A DNA stretch of 64,000 nt from Bacteroidia bacterium (GCA_033391075.1 JAWPMV010000001.1:5766001-5830000); one strand, 5' to 3'. Shown: positions 9,233 through 19,158, numbered from the stretch's first letter. The notes: generated by a model not told the origin, from the letters alone. Numbers and translations are program-made.

Positions 9233-9261
9233 AAGGGGCTTGCCTATTAGACAAGCCCCTT
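9233..9261 (-). terminator. Terminator downstream of the PorU2-like gene
   Basis: AAGGGGCTTG (9233-9242) and CAAGCCCCTT (9252-9261) form a perfect 10-bp stem with a 9-nt loop. On the minus strand it is followed by TTTTCTTTTCC, 20 bp after the stop at 9281. Confidence 0.85.
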
Positions 9262-9280
9262 ATGCAAAATGCATGTATTT

Positions 9281-12200
9281 TTATCGCATGATGTACATTT
9301 TCCCAAAACCATTGTTGAAATATTGCTCCAGGCCTTCATCCCGAAGCTTGAGCTCCTGTTCAGGCATGCGGATCACAGTTTTGTATAAATAGACACCATT
9401 AGCGAGTTTATCTCCGTATTCATCTGTTCCATCCCAGGCATATTCGGTGATATTATGCCCAAAGTTCACATCGCCCATTTCTATTAAGTCTATCACTTTC
9501 ACCAATTTACCACTGATGGTATAGATATGAATCTGGAATACCTCTGGCAGTTCGACTCCGGATAAGGTATAGACAAAGCGGGTAGAAGTGGAGAATGGAT
9601 TGGGATAATTGAGAATGCGGGTCAACTTACTTTCTGTTTCTACCTTGAAGGTAATCTCATAGAAATTCTCTCCTTGACCCGCTGAATTTCCGCGCTTGTC
9701 TTTCCCTTGTACACGCAAGGTGTATTCTCCTTCTGCCAACCAATAGTTCTTTCCCGGACGGAAATACAAACGGGCCTTATTATCCGGCAATTGAGCAGCT
9801 TGCCATTCAACTCTTTCGTCATCCATAAAGATGCGTTCAAAATTGATTCCGGCAGAAACTCCCTGCTTCCAGTATAATTCAAAAGTGGTAGAGTCATCCA
9901 GTGCTACCAATGGATTTTCATCATTCACCTCCACCAGAATTTCAGGTCTTGGAGAAACAATATCTCCATTGATGATATGCTTCCCATCGAAGGTTACATC
10001 CATGATCGGATTGTAGCGATCAACAATGACCTCAAAGGCCTGAACGAAAATATTATTGAAATAATGGGTTTCAACTTGATCCTGGAAAGGATTGATCTCA
10101 ACGATCAGATTTACCTGACCCTCCAGACTTTTATCCAGTGTATTGAATTCATAGTCGAACTCTATACTCGGCCCATCAGAAATGAGTGGAGCAATCCTCA
10201 GGGTGTCCAATCTTAAGCGTGATCGATCTTCCCTTTGCAGCGAGATCAGTACATCCACACTATCCATATCTCGTATGGAGATATTCTTAGCGGCCATATG
10301 AATAAATACATCCTGGCCTTCAAATACCGTATCTGCACGGAATTCAAAGGTACTAATCGGATCTACTACAGCATCCGGCGCAGGATCAAAGAGTACATGC
10401 CAATTGTCCAATTGAGGTGCTGTCCTGAATAAAGTATCCAGCAGATTGGCCTGTACACGCAAATAGGGAAATCTGTTGGCATCCAGTAAGCTGAGGTCAT
10501 AAGAACCCCCACTGAAGTTGTCCAAAATCAGAGAATCACCATTTGTTCTGCCAATTGCATATACTGAGAGATTGACTTTTTCCTCGCGAACCGGATCTAT
10601 TGTATTCCATCCCCAGAAGAGTTCCTTCCAATTCAAGGCAGGGCCTATGCGTGTAGAGCTAATACTTCCTCTATCAAAGGCAGAACTCAAACGGGTATTT
10701 AAGACAAATTTATTTTCTGAAGTAGGTGCATAAATTTCGGTAGCACCCGAACTCAATCCTTTTCTCCCCATAAGCAGAAAAGAATCTCCATCATTAAGCA
10801 AACGGATATTATCAGAAACCCCGATTTGCTTGAGGGCATTGAACACATCCTCTGTCCAGTTTTGGACCTGGGGATTGAAATGGCTACTAACGATGATATA
10901 ATCACCATCATTGGCATTCTGGATAGCATTTTTCAACTTAAAAAGCTGTCCCGGAGCTACTGCAGCTCCTATATTTACCGGTCCCCCAATATCAGTGGTG
11001 ATACTGGAAGTCAGGGTAAGTTTATCTAAAACGACAAAACCAACTCCTCCTGAAGAAAACCCTTGCAAGGCAAGGTCAGCCTCTAAAGATCCATTGACTG
11101 AATAGAGAAAGCCTCCATTACTCGCAATGATAAATTCAAACTCTTTGGCAAAGGTGGAGAATTTCCATTCGTCCTGAAATTCATCTGCCTGTACCTTGTC
11201 CATGCTATTTTTGATAAACTGGTGCAGACGAGATTGGGCCCAGCCTTCCTGGTCCTTGATATATTTAAAAGAGGAAGTGGACCAAACACTGGGATCGACT
11301 CCACTCAGTCTGACTCGCCAATAGTAAACCGTACTATCTGTCAGGGTAAAGGGAACTTCCCAGGATGCCTGAATTGAACTACCTCTGACAACTCCGGATT
11401 CAACTTTTGCGGAAGAATTGAATTTATGGGTAGTATCTATCTCAAATACATAGGAGACATCATCATCGGTGGTCATAAATACCGTAGAAGCCTGTAAATT
11501 CACTTTATCAGTCCCCACTACTGCATATTCAGTCGGATACAGGATAGCCGGGATATTTCCGGGAACTACCTGCGATTTGGAGACAAAGTTATTATCCTCC
11601 CGATACTCAAGAATCACATCTGGCGCATCTACAGAAACCTCAAAAAAGTTCTGACCGGCCAAAGCGTTTCCAAAGGTATTTGTAATGGTGTAGGTAAAGG
11701 TATCTACATAAGCCACCATCGGCATCTTGAGTCGAACATGCTCTTTAACAGAATTATCCGGCAGTCGCTGGATGATCTTTAATTCAAAACTATCTGACTC
11801 AACCAGCCCAAGGTTGTTGATGATGACATTGATATTGAAAGAGTCATCCTGAGCCGTAAAGTTTGCGGGCTCAAAGAAGATATTGCTTTCCGTAATCTCA
11901 ATATCCGGGCGACTCGGTGCGTACATGATGATCGCAGGATCTCCCTGTAGATTCATCTGCCGACTATGATTTCTGTATTGAATACCGGATAGAGAATCTG
12001 TATAAGTAATGATAGAATTACGAATCGCATCTCCCAGCGGCTCGGATAAGGCTCTATCATACAGGATGCGGTAAAACACCTTTCCATAATCCCTCAGGGG
12101 ATTAAGATAACCTGCACTGGAGTTCCCGATATACGCAATTGCTCCCCGATTGGGTTCCAGCAACCACCTTTCACCGAAACTTTGTCCTACCGTAAAGTCT

Positions 12201-14209
12201 CCCCCAAAACATCCCATCGCCAACATAATTGGATAACGATTGAAGTTATTGTATTCAAAGGGTTCACGGATGGATACGTCATTGATATTTGAAGTAGAGT
12301 GTCCAAAGAAATGTATAATGGAAACTCCGTTTGAGATTTCGTCATGATAGGAAGCCGCCTCGGGATCAATAACTTCCTGTGCGCTATTTTTCTGGAAGTA
12401 GAATGAACTCCCTCCGTAAGGCCTTCCTTCAAATACATCGATCATAAAATTGAAGGCATTGGAGATCGCATTCTGCTCTCCCAATGTACCTCCCCCTCCG
12501 AGGAAAGTACCCTTCTTCATCCAGGCTTCCCAATCGGTATGCTCGTATTCATTTACTTTCGCCAGATAAGCCAGTCCTTCATCATTATTGAAAAGGTTGA
12601 CCCTTCCAATAGAGGCCTCTGGATTGATTTCACTACTATTTTGGTCGAAATGGCTGATAAACTCATAGTCTGTAGCCGGGAAACCAAAAGTGGGTACCAG
12701 GGCTAAATTGGTATCCAGGTTTCTAAGGCGGTATTTCCCTTTCCCCCACAAGAGAAAGTAGCGAGGTTTGATCACCCAATTATCGAGGGCATCTTTACAA
12801 AATCGCTTGATGGCCCAGGGAGTGATAGATCCGTAACTGTATTCGTCATAGATCTCATCCGTATATACCACCTTTACCGAACCAATGGGAGTAACTGTAG
12901 CCGTATCGCGATAATTTGCATATGCATTCGCAGAACTGGCCAGACTTCTGTGCGTGATGATCACATAGTCTGCTCCCTGATTGGAATCAAAAAGTTGAGA
13001 AAGATTGGAACTCTCTATACGAGGTTTCCGAATTCCTCTATCTGTTGCCAGGTAAAGATCACGGGTATTGGGAAATCCCTGAACAAGGACTTCTGCAACT
13101 CCATTACTTACTCGTCCTACATTTCTAAATCTATTTTTACGGTCATAAACAATCACATCAGCATCCCCTGCAGCATTCTCCAGTCTATAGTAGGATTTGT
13201 TTGTGCCTGCTCCCTGATCAGATATTTTCAGTACAGAGTCTCCGACCATATCTGGCAAGCGCTGATACAGGATAGAAGACCATACCACATGATTATTGTC
13301 CGTATTGGCTCTTAAAGCATGGAAGGTAATATCTGTATTATCTATCAGGTTCCCATTAGGTATATAATTGCGCTCATAGGTCTTGATATAGATCGCACTG
13401 GTATTGATCGTGGTATCAATAATGGGGTTGCTACTATTTCCATTGAAATCAGCCCTGAAATGGTGTTGCGTTCTGGAGCGACCAAAAACCCTCATTTTGA
13501 TATTCAGCGGAGCAGCTGTATTGGCAGGAGCAGGAGTGGGAATGTTGATCGTCCGGGAAGTACCAAAGGCAAAACTGGGACCTACATATCCTTCACTGGG
13601 TCCGTAATCACAATTCAGGGTATAAAATGGCTCATATGGTCCACCACCTCCCTGAATATAAGTTGCTCCGGGACTTCCATCTGTATACTCTATTCGAGAT
13701 TCATAGGCAAAAGAACTCACAGGAGTTCTACCGCTATAAGTTGGGTCAAAATTGCTGAAGTAGCGGTTGGGAGAAGGGGTATTATCCCAGCTGAGATAAT
13801 AGATCGCATCATCCGTAAAAAGACTTAGGTTTTTATTGGGCTGCAATCCATTTATATGATTGCCCGTATTGGGGTCTCTATACATTATAGAGTCTACCCG
13901 ACCGTCATTCCTTTCTCCGAAAAACTCCAGGTAATCAAGGGTACTCCCATTCTTTTGAGTGAATATGGGCACCTCTTCTCCCCGATAAAAGAGTTTCAAA
14001 TTGTCCGCATTTACGGCACTCAAATCAAAGCCAGCAGCCTGAAGTTCAGCCAAACTGACACGGTAGATACCATCTGTATCGACAATAAGTTTTACGTAGG
14101 TTCTATTAGGAGCGGCCTTATACCAGTCATTCCCGTAGAAAAAGTTTTGGGCCTGTACACCTGATAGTAGAAGAAGCAAGCTAATGTGCAGAAAAAGCTT
14201 TTTGATCAT
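9281..14209 (-). CDS. porU2: PorU2-like C25 (gingipain-type) peptidase, putative T9SS sortase
   Basis: A protein of about 1642 residues. I start at the ATG at 14209, where a clean signal peptide begins (MIKKLFLHISLLLLL...VQAQ); an upstream ATG at 14236 adds nine polar residues. A beta-rich N-terminal region precedes a peptidase C25 domain (about 430-790) with the catalytic His in FFGHSTSN and the Cys in AMGCFGGDF. Long CARDB/Ig-like beta regions follow, and the C-terminus (about 1545-1642) is a FlgD/T9SS-type sorting domain (NYPNPFSTST ... ANGVYLYKT). PorU cleaves sorting domains and attaches cargo to A-LPS at the cell surface. This one is much longer than classical PorU and matches the PorU2 form. 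The PorV/PorQ-like gene lies 68 bp upstream, pointing to a sortase-shuttle pair. Confidence 0.85.
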   Translation of the reverse strand: MIKKLFLHISLLLLLSGVQAQNFFYGNDWYKAAPNRTYVKLIVDTDGIYRVSLAELQAAGFDLSAVNADNLKLFYRGEEVPIFTQKNGSTLDYLEFFGERNDGRVDSIMYRDPNTGNHINGLQPNKNLSLFTDDAIYYLSWDNTPSPNRYFSNFDPTYSGRTPVSSFAYESRIEYTDGSPGATYIQGGGGPYEPFYTLNCDYGPSEGYVGPSFAFGTSRTINIPTPAPANTAAPLNIKMRVFGRSRTQHHFRADFNGNSSNPIIDTTINTSAIYIKTYERNYIPNGNLIDNTDITFHALRANTDNNHVVWSSILYQRLPDMVGDSVLKISDQGAGTNKSYYRLENAAGDADVIVYDRKNRFRNVGRVSNGVAEVLVQGFPNTRDLYLATDRGIRKPRIESSNLSQLFDSNQGADYVIITHRSLASSANAYANYRDTATVTPIGSVKVVYTDEIYDEYSYGSITPWAIKRFCKDALDNWVIKPRYFLLWGKGKYRLRNLDTNLALVPTFGFPATDYEFISHFDQNSSEINPEASIGRVNLFNNDEGLAYLAKVNEYEHTDWEAWMKKGTFLGGGGTLGEQNAISNAFNFMIDVFEGRPYGGSSFYFQKNSAQEVIDPEAASYHDEISNGVSIIHFFGHSTSNINDVSIREPFEYNNFNRYPIMLAMGCFGGDFTVGQSFGERWLLEPNRGAIAYIGNSSAGYLNPLRDYGKVFYRILYDRALSEPLGDAIRNSIITYTDSLSGIQYRNHSRQMNLQGDPAIIMYAPSRPDIEITESNIFFEPANFTAQDDSFNINVIINNLGLVESDSFELKIIQRLPDNSVKEHVRLKMPMVAYVDTFTYTITNTFGNALAGQNFFEVSVDAPDVILEYREDNNFVSKSQVVPGNIPAILYPTEYAVVGTDKVNLQASTVFMTTDDDVSYVFEIDTTHKFNSSAKVESGVVRGSSIQASWEVPFTLTDSTVYYWRVRLSGVDPSVWSTSSFKYIKDQEGWAQSRLHQFIKNSMDKVQADEFQDEWKFSTFAKEFEFIIASNGGFLYSVNGSLEADLALQGFSSGGVGFVVLDKLTLTSSITTDIGGPVNIGAAVAPGQLFKLKNAIQNANDGDYIIVSSHFNPQVQNWTEDVFNALKQIGVSDNIRLLNDGDSFLLMGRKGLSSGATEIYAPTSENKFVLNTRLSSAFDRGSISSTRIGPALNWKELFWGWNTIDPVREEKVNLSVYAIGRTNGDSLILDNFSGGSYDLSLLDANRFPYLRVQANLLDTLFRTAPQLDNWHVLFDPAPDAVVDPISTFEFRADTVFEGQDVFIHMAAKNISIRDMDSVDVLISLQREDRSRLRLDTLRIAPLISDGPSIEFDYEFNTLDKSLEGQVNLIVEINPFQDQVETHYFNNIFVQAFEVIVDRYNPIMDVTFDGKHIINGDIVSPRPEILVEVNDENPLVALDDSTTFELYWKQGVSAGINFERIFMDDERVEWQAAQLPDNKARLYFRPGKNYWLAEGEYTLRVQGKDKRGNSAGQGENFYEITFKVETESKLTRILNYPNPFSTSTRFVYTLSGVELPEVFQIHIYTISGKLVKVIDLIEMGDVNFGHNITEYAWDGTDEYGDKLANGVYLYKTVIRMPEQELKLRDEGLEQYFNNGFGKMYIMR

Positions 14210-14277
14210 ATAAGAACCCGGGTATTTTCTTTTCACATTAATTTCAATAAAGTTGCTGACTCACATTGTCAGATAGT

Positions 14278-15408
14278 TTACTGAACATGAAATTTCAGCG
14301 AAACGATGTGAGAATGTAAGTTTTCGGAAAGGTTTCCAATATTTGCCAATGCATAATCGATGGTAAAGTTTTTCACCACGATTCCTACTCCGGCAGTGGG
14401 AAATACTTGTGTATTTTCCTGCCCATTTATGTCCTGAATGCGCTGTACATTGTATGCACCTGCTCGCAGGAAGGCAACTTTCCGATACTGATCATTTAAA
14501 TATGCAATTTCCAGTCCAGCTCTCGGTTCCCAACTCACTGTCCTGCTTGAAGCAAGTGAACCTACTCTTTGTCCATCAAAGTAGAGGTCATTGTCCATAG
14601 CCGCCAGCAAATTGATCCTTCTACTCAGTTTTAGTGTATATGCTAAACCAAAGCGTACAGCTGGTTTGGTAATTTCGATAGAATTTTGATAAACCGTATT
14701 TCCGGTATTGATGAAATCCTGTTCAAAGGTTTCTGTATTGTAGGTCCAGGCATTGTAGGTTTGGGTAGCATCTGTTACGACCAGTCCCAAAGCCAGGCCT
14801 CCTACTTTGTATTTTGCAGCCAAATCCAATCCAAATCCCCAGGCATTTCCAAAACGCCCCACTCCTCGATAGATCAATTTCACATTGGCTCCGAAAGACA
14901 ATTGCGGGATAGATCTGGGGCTCCATGCATAAGAGAATATGCCGGCCAGATTGGTTACAGAAAAAGATTCAACTTTTGAATAGTCTATGGTCCCATCAGG
15001 CTGCACAAGTTGCAGGGTGTTGGGGATATCATCGATTCCCATTCTGATCAGGGTAACAGCAAAGCGTCTCCGAGAAGCTGTGTCCACCGGAATAGAAAAA
15101 CCGAGGTAATTGTAATTGGCAATATTGGCGAAATAGGAAGCATGCATCAGGGCTACCTCAGGATACTCAAGAGCCCCTTCACTTGCCAGTCCTGCAGGAT
15201 TCCAATAGCCCGCTGTAACATCATTTGCTCCGGCTATCTGGGCATTTCCCATACCAAAGGCGCGAGCCCCTATTCCGATTCGTAAGAATTCATTGGAATA
15301 TTTAGGAGCATTATCAGCCAAAGGGTCGTTATCCTGGCCTAAAACCTGTGTGGATAGCAGAGAGCAAGATAAGAGTAAGGTAAAAAACCTGATTATGTTT
15401 CGTAACAT
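14278..15408 (-). CDS. PorV/PorQ-family outer-membrane beta-barrel protein
   Basis: A 376-residue outer-membrane protein with a signal peptide (...STQVLGQ). The opening of the mature protein, LRIGIGARAFGMGNAQIAGA with WNPAGLA, is the hallmark of the PorV/PorQ (UPF0164) family, which forms FadL-like 14-strand barrels. PorV carries T9SS cargo from the translocon to the PorU sortase. Alternating hydrophobic strands run through the chain, which ends with a beta-signal-like VSLKFHVQ. It is the upstream gene of the pair with the PorU2-like peptidase, so it most likely acts as that peptidase's dedicated partner. No other T9SS core genes (porKLMN, sov/sprA) are nearby. Confidence 0.85.
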   Translation of the reverse strand: MLRNIIRFFTLLLSCSLLSTQVLGQDNDPLADNAPKYSNEFLRIGIGARAFGMGNAQIAGANDVTAGYWNPAGLASEGALEYPEVALMHASYFANIANYNYLGFSIPVDTASRRRFAVTLIRMGIDDIPNTLQLVQPDGTIDYSKVESFSVTNLAGIFSYAWSPRSIPQLSFGANVKLIYRGVGRFGNAWGFGLDLAAKYKVGGLALGLVVTDATQTYNAWTYNTETFEQDFINTGNTVYQNSIEITKPAVRFGLAYTLKLSRRINLLAAMDNDLYFDGQRVGSLASSRTVSWEPRAGLEIAYLNDQYRKVAFLRAGAYNVQRIQDINGQENTQVFPTAGVGIVVKNFTIDYALANIGNLSENLHSHIVSLKFHVQ

Positions 15409-15599
15409 GATTTATTCTGACCCGAGGGAGCAATCAATCAGCAATTAAGGATTAAAAATACGTTTATCCAATGCAATCAAAAAGCCCCTTATTCCCCAGC
15501 TATTACATTTGCAAAGCCGATGGCTTTGAATAGTAACGCTTAGCCTTATCCCTTAGTTTAAATTTACCCTAAAATGTAGATTATTCTTTACGAAAGCTG

Positions 15600-16289
15600 C
15601 TAGATCTTTAATAGCTGACGATTTAGTTGACTAAATCCGTAAAAACATCGCTCGCTAAGGCCATCCTCATATCCTTGCATGAGATCGATGAACCTCCTAT
15701 CGTGAAGAAAATCTATGGGTTTGACGCCTACACCCATAAGTATTTTTTTCAATACATAGACGACATGATCCCAGTCGGTGTAGTGTGAGAGGTATTTTCT
15801 ACTGATAAACTTATGGAGGAAGCCTTTATAGCCGGGTAAAGAGGTTTTGGTAACCCATTCTGTCATCTTGAGTTGTTGATCCAGGCTAAATTTCTCCATA
15901 TGCTCATAAAAGCTTTCAACCAATCCTGGAGTTTCCTGTATTAGAATCTTATCCAAAATGAGTTCAAAGGCAACATGAGCAATGAAAAAAACGCGATTCA
16001 ATTCCTCTTTATCATAGGCATCTACCAGCAGTTTGCTGATGATAGCGGTTTCTTCTTTAAAGAAATCAGAGGTGTGAAAAATGCCATCAACTTCTATGTG
16101 TCTCAGACATCCATTATAAAAACTTATTTCCGCTTCACTGTTTTCGTTCTCGCGGATGAGTGGCATTTTATTTTTTTTCAAACGCACATTCCGATCAAAA
16201 ATGGAAACCAGATCAGGAGTAGATACTCCGACAAAGAACCAACTGTCCTTACGGTCTCGATCTAGATAATAGTGTGAAAGAAAATTCAT
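15600..16289 (-). CDS. ACP phosphodiesterase-like (AcpH-like) protein
   Basis: I start at the ATG at 16289, giving 229 residues beginning MNFLSHYYL, which resembles the MNFLAHLHL opening of AcpH-type acyl-carrier-protein phosphodiesterases (PF04336); a longer frame reaching 16346 adds an unconvincing leader. A histidine-aspartate motif, LRHIEVDGIFH (about residues 65-75), fits the HD-like metal site of that family. The rest is helical with aromatic residues. AcpH removes phosphopantetheine from ACP. The similarity is remote and the usual GDF motif near residue 20 is replaced by GVSTPD, so a different hydrolase of the same fold is equally possible. Confidence 0.5.
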   Translation of the reverse strand: MNFLSHYYLDRDRKDSWFFVGVSTPDLVSIFDRNVRLKKNKMPLIRENENSEAEISFYNGCLRHIEVDGIFHTSDFFKEETAIISKLLVDAYDKEELNRVFFIAHVAFELILDKILIQETPGLVESFYEHMEKFSLDQQLKMTEWVTKTSLPGYKGFLHKFISRKYLSHYTDWDHVVYVLKKILMGVGVKPIDFLHDRRFIDLMQGYEDGLSERCFYGFSQLNRQLLKI

Positions 16290-16492
16290 ACCCGGGTTGA
16301 AAACAGATCTTTGTTCAAGGCGCAAATATGCAAAAATCTGACGCATTAAACTAAGTAAATCGACACGTATCTTAGCTCTCCTTTTTATTTTAAGGGCAAA
16401 TGGCCTATTTTACAGGATGTATTGGGGAGTTTTCTCTTCATCTTTCGAAGCATGAACCCCCTACGTGAGGAACTTAAAACTACATCTAAATG

Positions 16493-16515
16493 AACGGGCC
16501 GGAGAAGCGGCCGTT
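16493..16515 (+). promoter_or_regulatory. GC-rich hairpin in the leader of the POT transporter gene
   Basis: AACGGGCCG and CGGCCGTT pair around GAGAAG with one bulged G, ending 27 bp before the start codon at 16542. It has no T-run, so it is more likely a leader structure than a terminator. Function unknown. Confidence 0.3.
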
Positions 16516-16541
16516 ACACCAATCTCAATTAATTAATCACT

Positions 16542-18308
16542 ATGACAAATTCGAACCTGGGGCCTAATGGCTTTCTATACGGGGGTTCAGCCGAAAATCA
16601 GAAGACGGTGCTGGATCATCCGGTAGGGCTATTTGTGCTCTTTTTTACGGAAATGTGGGAACGATTCAGCTACTACGGTATGCGGGCGCTCTTAGTACTC
16701 TTTTTGGTAACAGAGATCGCCGGTGGTGGCTGGGGATGGGAAAGAAGCACGGCCCTTACCTTATATGGATTTTATACCGGCCTTGTGTATTTGACTCCCA
16801 TCTTTGGAGGATTTATAGCAGATAAGTTATTAGGATATCGGAAAGCCATTGTTTTAGGTGCTCTGGTCATGACTTTGGGTCATGCATCTATGGCCATAGA
16901 AACAGAGGTATTCTTCTATTTGGGCCTAGTGTTGTTGATTCTGGGTAATGGTTTGTTCAAGCCCAATATTTCAGCTGTCGTAGGTCAGCTTTACCCCAAT
17001 AGTGCTGAAAAGAAAGATGCAGCATACACGATTTTCTATATGGGAATCAATGCAGGAGCCTTCCTCGGTATTTTGCTTTGTGGGTATATCGGTGAAAAAG
17101 TAGGCTGGAGCTATGGCTTCGGACTTGCAGGTATATTCATGTTCCTGGGTATGTTACAGTTCCATTTTGCACAAAAGATATTTGGAGATATTGGACTGGA
17201 ACCTAAGAAAGAGACTCCCACAGAAAAAATGGATCGGATTGAGGCGGAAGAAAAAGCGGGAACGGCTGAATCACCAGCAGTTAGTAGAGACCGTATCATT
17301 GTTATTTCAGTATTCGCCTTCTTTACCATCTTCTTCTGGATGGCATTTGAACAGGCAGGTGGTTCGATGACCATTTTTGCCGATGATTATACGCAAAGAA
17401 TCCTTACCGGCTCAGCCGCAGAAATATTCTTCTGGACAAATACGATCCTGACCATTGCACCCCTGGCCATTGTGACCTGGGTACTCTGGCAACTCTTTAG
17501 CCAGATTTTTGCCAAATACTCTACGTCCAATCTCTTCCTGGGATTAAGTTTTGTCATTATCTGGGGCATCGCATTATGGATGCTCAATAAAGAATACAAT
17601 ACCAAGACCTATGAAATCCAGTTGGCAAATCAGGAAACTGGAGAACTACGGATTGACCAACAATATACAGAAGGTGATCAAGTCTTTGTTTGGGGAGAAA
17701 CCGACAAACTGAAGGTTGTTGCCGATAGTCGGAAAGGAAGTTATTCTTCTGAACAAGAGGTAACAGTCGTTGCCCAGAAAAAAGACACCCTGGAAGTTCC
17801 TGCTTCCTGGTTTGGTATCCTGAATTCATTTTTCATTATATCCTTTGCCCCCATTTTTGGTAAAATTTGGGAAAGTAAATACAATCCTAGTGGACCTACG
17901 AAGTTCGGAATTGGCTTGATCCTGCTGGGATTAGGTTTTGCAGTTCTGGCTTATGGTGGTATGGATATTGGAAAAGGTGCCCAGACCGCTTCTGTAAGTA
18001 TGTGGTGGCTAATCATCGCTTACTGGCTACACACCATGGGTGAGCTTTGTGTATCTCCGGTAGGACTTTCCTATGTGAGTAAACTGGCTCCGGTCAAACT
18101 GGTAGGTTTGATGTTTGGAATCTGGTTTGTTGCAAACTTTATCGCAAATACCCTTGCAGGTCTTTCCGGTAGTTTGATCGACAAAATCAGTGAAGCCTAT
18201 TCAATCTCTGGCTTCTTCCTGATTTTCACCGCGATTCCGGTAGCTGCAGGCCTGGTTATGCTGGCCCTCAATAAGACCCTGATCAAGAAGATGCATGGGT
18301 ATAGGTAA
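16542..18308 (+). CDS. POT/PTR-family proton-dependent oligopeptide transporter
   Basis: A 588-residue MFS-type inner-membrane symporter that would import di- and tripeptides with protons. The family signature ExxERFxYYGMRA is intact in TEMWERFSYYGMRALL (about residues 33-48), and the second PTR motif is seen around YMGINAGAFLG. About 12-14 membrane segments are visible. An extended polar stretch (about 355-425), rich in charged residues and predicted beta strands, interrupts the second half; this extra domain is common in Bacteroidota POT proteins and probably faces the periplasm. The gene is monocistronic, with a strong terminator at 18421-18461. Confidence 0.93.
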   Translation: MTNSNLGPNGFLYGGSAENQKTVLDHPVGLFVLFFTEMWERFSYYGMRALLVLFLVTEIAGGGWGWERSTALTLYGFYTGLVYLTPIFGGFIADKLLGYRKAIVLGALVMTLGHASMAIETEVFFYLGLVLLILGNGLFKPNISAVVGQLYPNSAEKKDAAYTIFYMGINAGAFLGILLCGYIGEKVGWSYGFGLAGIFMFLGMLQFHFAQKIFGDIGLEPKKETPTEKMDRIEAEEKAGTAESPAVSRDRIIVISVFAFFTIFFWMAFEQAGGSMTIFADDYTQRILTGSAAEIFFWTNTILTIAPLAIVTWVLWQLFSQIFAKYSTSNLFLGLSFVIIWGIALWMLNKEYNTKTYEIQLANQETGELRIDQQYTEGDQVFVWGETDKLKVVADSRKGSYSSEQEVTVVAQKKDTLEVPASWFGILNSFFIISFAPIFGKIWESKYNPSGPTKFGIGLILLGLGFAVLAYGGMDIGKGAQTASVSMWWLIIAYWLHTMGELCVSPVGLSYVSKLAPVKLVGLMFGIWFVANFIANTLAGLSGSLIDKISEAYSISGFFLIFTAIPVAAGLVMLALNKTLIKKMHGYR

Positions 18309-18420
18309 AACAATGAATGAAGAATAAAGAACAAGGAATGTAGAAGTAAGAAGTAGTTTCCAGATTCTATTCTTTTCTTCAATCTCCAACCCTTGTTGCT
18401 TGTTCTTACTTCTCTTTTAA

Positions 18421-18461
18421 AAAAATGCCATCTTGTAGCAAAGGCTCGGGATGGCATTTTT
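18421..18461. terminator. Terminator after the POT transporter gene
   Basis: AAAAATGCCATC (18421-18432) and GATGGCATTTTT (18450-18461) form a perfect 12-bp stem with A/T tails on both sides, typical of a bidirectional intrinsic terminator. It lies 113 bp after the transporter stop codon. The spacer before it contains another inverted pair (AGAAGTAAGAA / TTCTTACTTCT). Confidence 0.85.
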
Positions 18462-18524
18462 CATTAGAAGTAAACCCATTCATTTAGAAAAAGAAACTAA
18501 TTTCCATTGAGTCCGTATCAATAA

Positions 18525-18540
18525 CCGAACGATCGTTAAA
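18525..18540. promoter_or_regulatory. Candidate TetR operator upstream of the TetR gene
   Basis: The site reads CCGAACGATCGTTAAA, with a perfect 10-bp palindrome AACGATCGTT at 18528-18537, ending 11 bp before the regulator's start codon. The half-site ACCGAACG recurs in the operator at 19131-19148, which argues for autoregulation. Confidence 0.55.
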
Positions 18541-18551
18541 ATATAAACTAT

Positions 18552-19109
18552 ATGCGTCCCCAAAAAGTCAATAATGAGAGCCTGATGGCCGGTTTATTAG
18601 AAGTCTTGCGAAACAAAGGATATGATGGCGCTAGTTTGGCGGAACTTTCTATGGCGACGGGTTTGAAAAAAGCCAGCCTTTATCATCGTTTTCCAGGGGG
18701 AAAGAAACAGATTGCAGAATCGGTAATGCAGGAGGTGAGGGCATGGATCAAACTAGAGGTGCTGGATGTTCTGAAAAATAAAAAACTCAACCCCCAGGAG
18801 AGATTAACTATTGCATTGAATAAAATTGAAGAATTTTATGCCTGGGGAGAAAAGTCCTGTATCCTTAGGGCTCTTTCTATGGACAGCGGAATGGAACAGG
18901 TAGGAGATTTGGTTCAGGCGAGTATGGAAAGTTGGCAAAAAGGCTTTCTGAAACTAGGTCAGGATATGGGACTTTCAAGGAAGAAAGCTGAAAAGAGAGC
19001 ACTTGAAAGTCTGATTTTGATTCAGGGTAGTTTAGTAGTTGCGAAAGGCAGTAGATCGCCGCAGGCTTTCAAATATGCCATCGAAAAAATTAAAAGCATT
19101 TATCTCTAA
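18552..19109 (+). CDS. TetR/AcrR-family transcriptional regulator
   Basis: A 185-residue repressor. The N-terminal helix-turn-helix is clear (about 12-58: LLEVLRNKGYDGASLAELS, then KKASLYHRFPGGKKQI). The C-terminal ligand-binding half is helical and resembles the LmrA/YxaF type. A palindromic site sits immediately before the gene and a related, nearly perfect one before the next gene, so it probably represses itself and the flavoprotein gene at 19159. The inducer is unknown; for this family it is usually a small hydrophobic or flavonoid-like molecule. Confidence 0.9.
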   Translation: MRPQKVNNESLMAGLLEVLRNKGYDGASLAELSMATGLKKASLYHRFPGGKKQIAESVMQEVRAWIKLEVLDVLKNKKLNPQERLTIALNKIEEFYAWGEKSCILRALSMDSGMEQVGDLVQASMESWQKGFLKLGQDMGLSRKKAEKRALESLILIQGSLVVAKGSRSPQAFKYAIEKIKSIYL

Positions 19110-19130
19110 TAAAAAAATTTATCTATTATT

Positions 19131-19148
19131 TTACCAAACGTTCGGTAA
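19131..19148. promoter_or_regulatory. Candidate TetR operator before the PNPOx-like gene
   Basis: TTACCAAACGTTCGGTAA is an 18-bp palindrome with 8 of 9 base pairs matching, ending 10 bp before the start codon at 19159. Its right half (reverse complement TTACCGAACG) matches the site in front of the TetR gene. The spacing would let a bound repressor block transcription or early elongation. Confidence 0.65.
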
Positions 19149-19158
19149 TTAACTTCGT

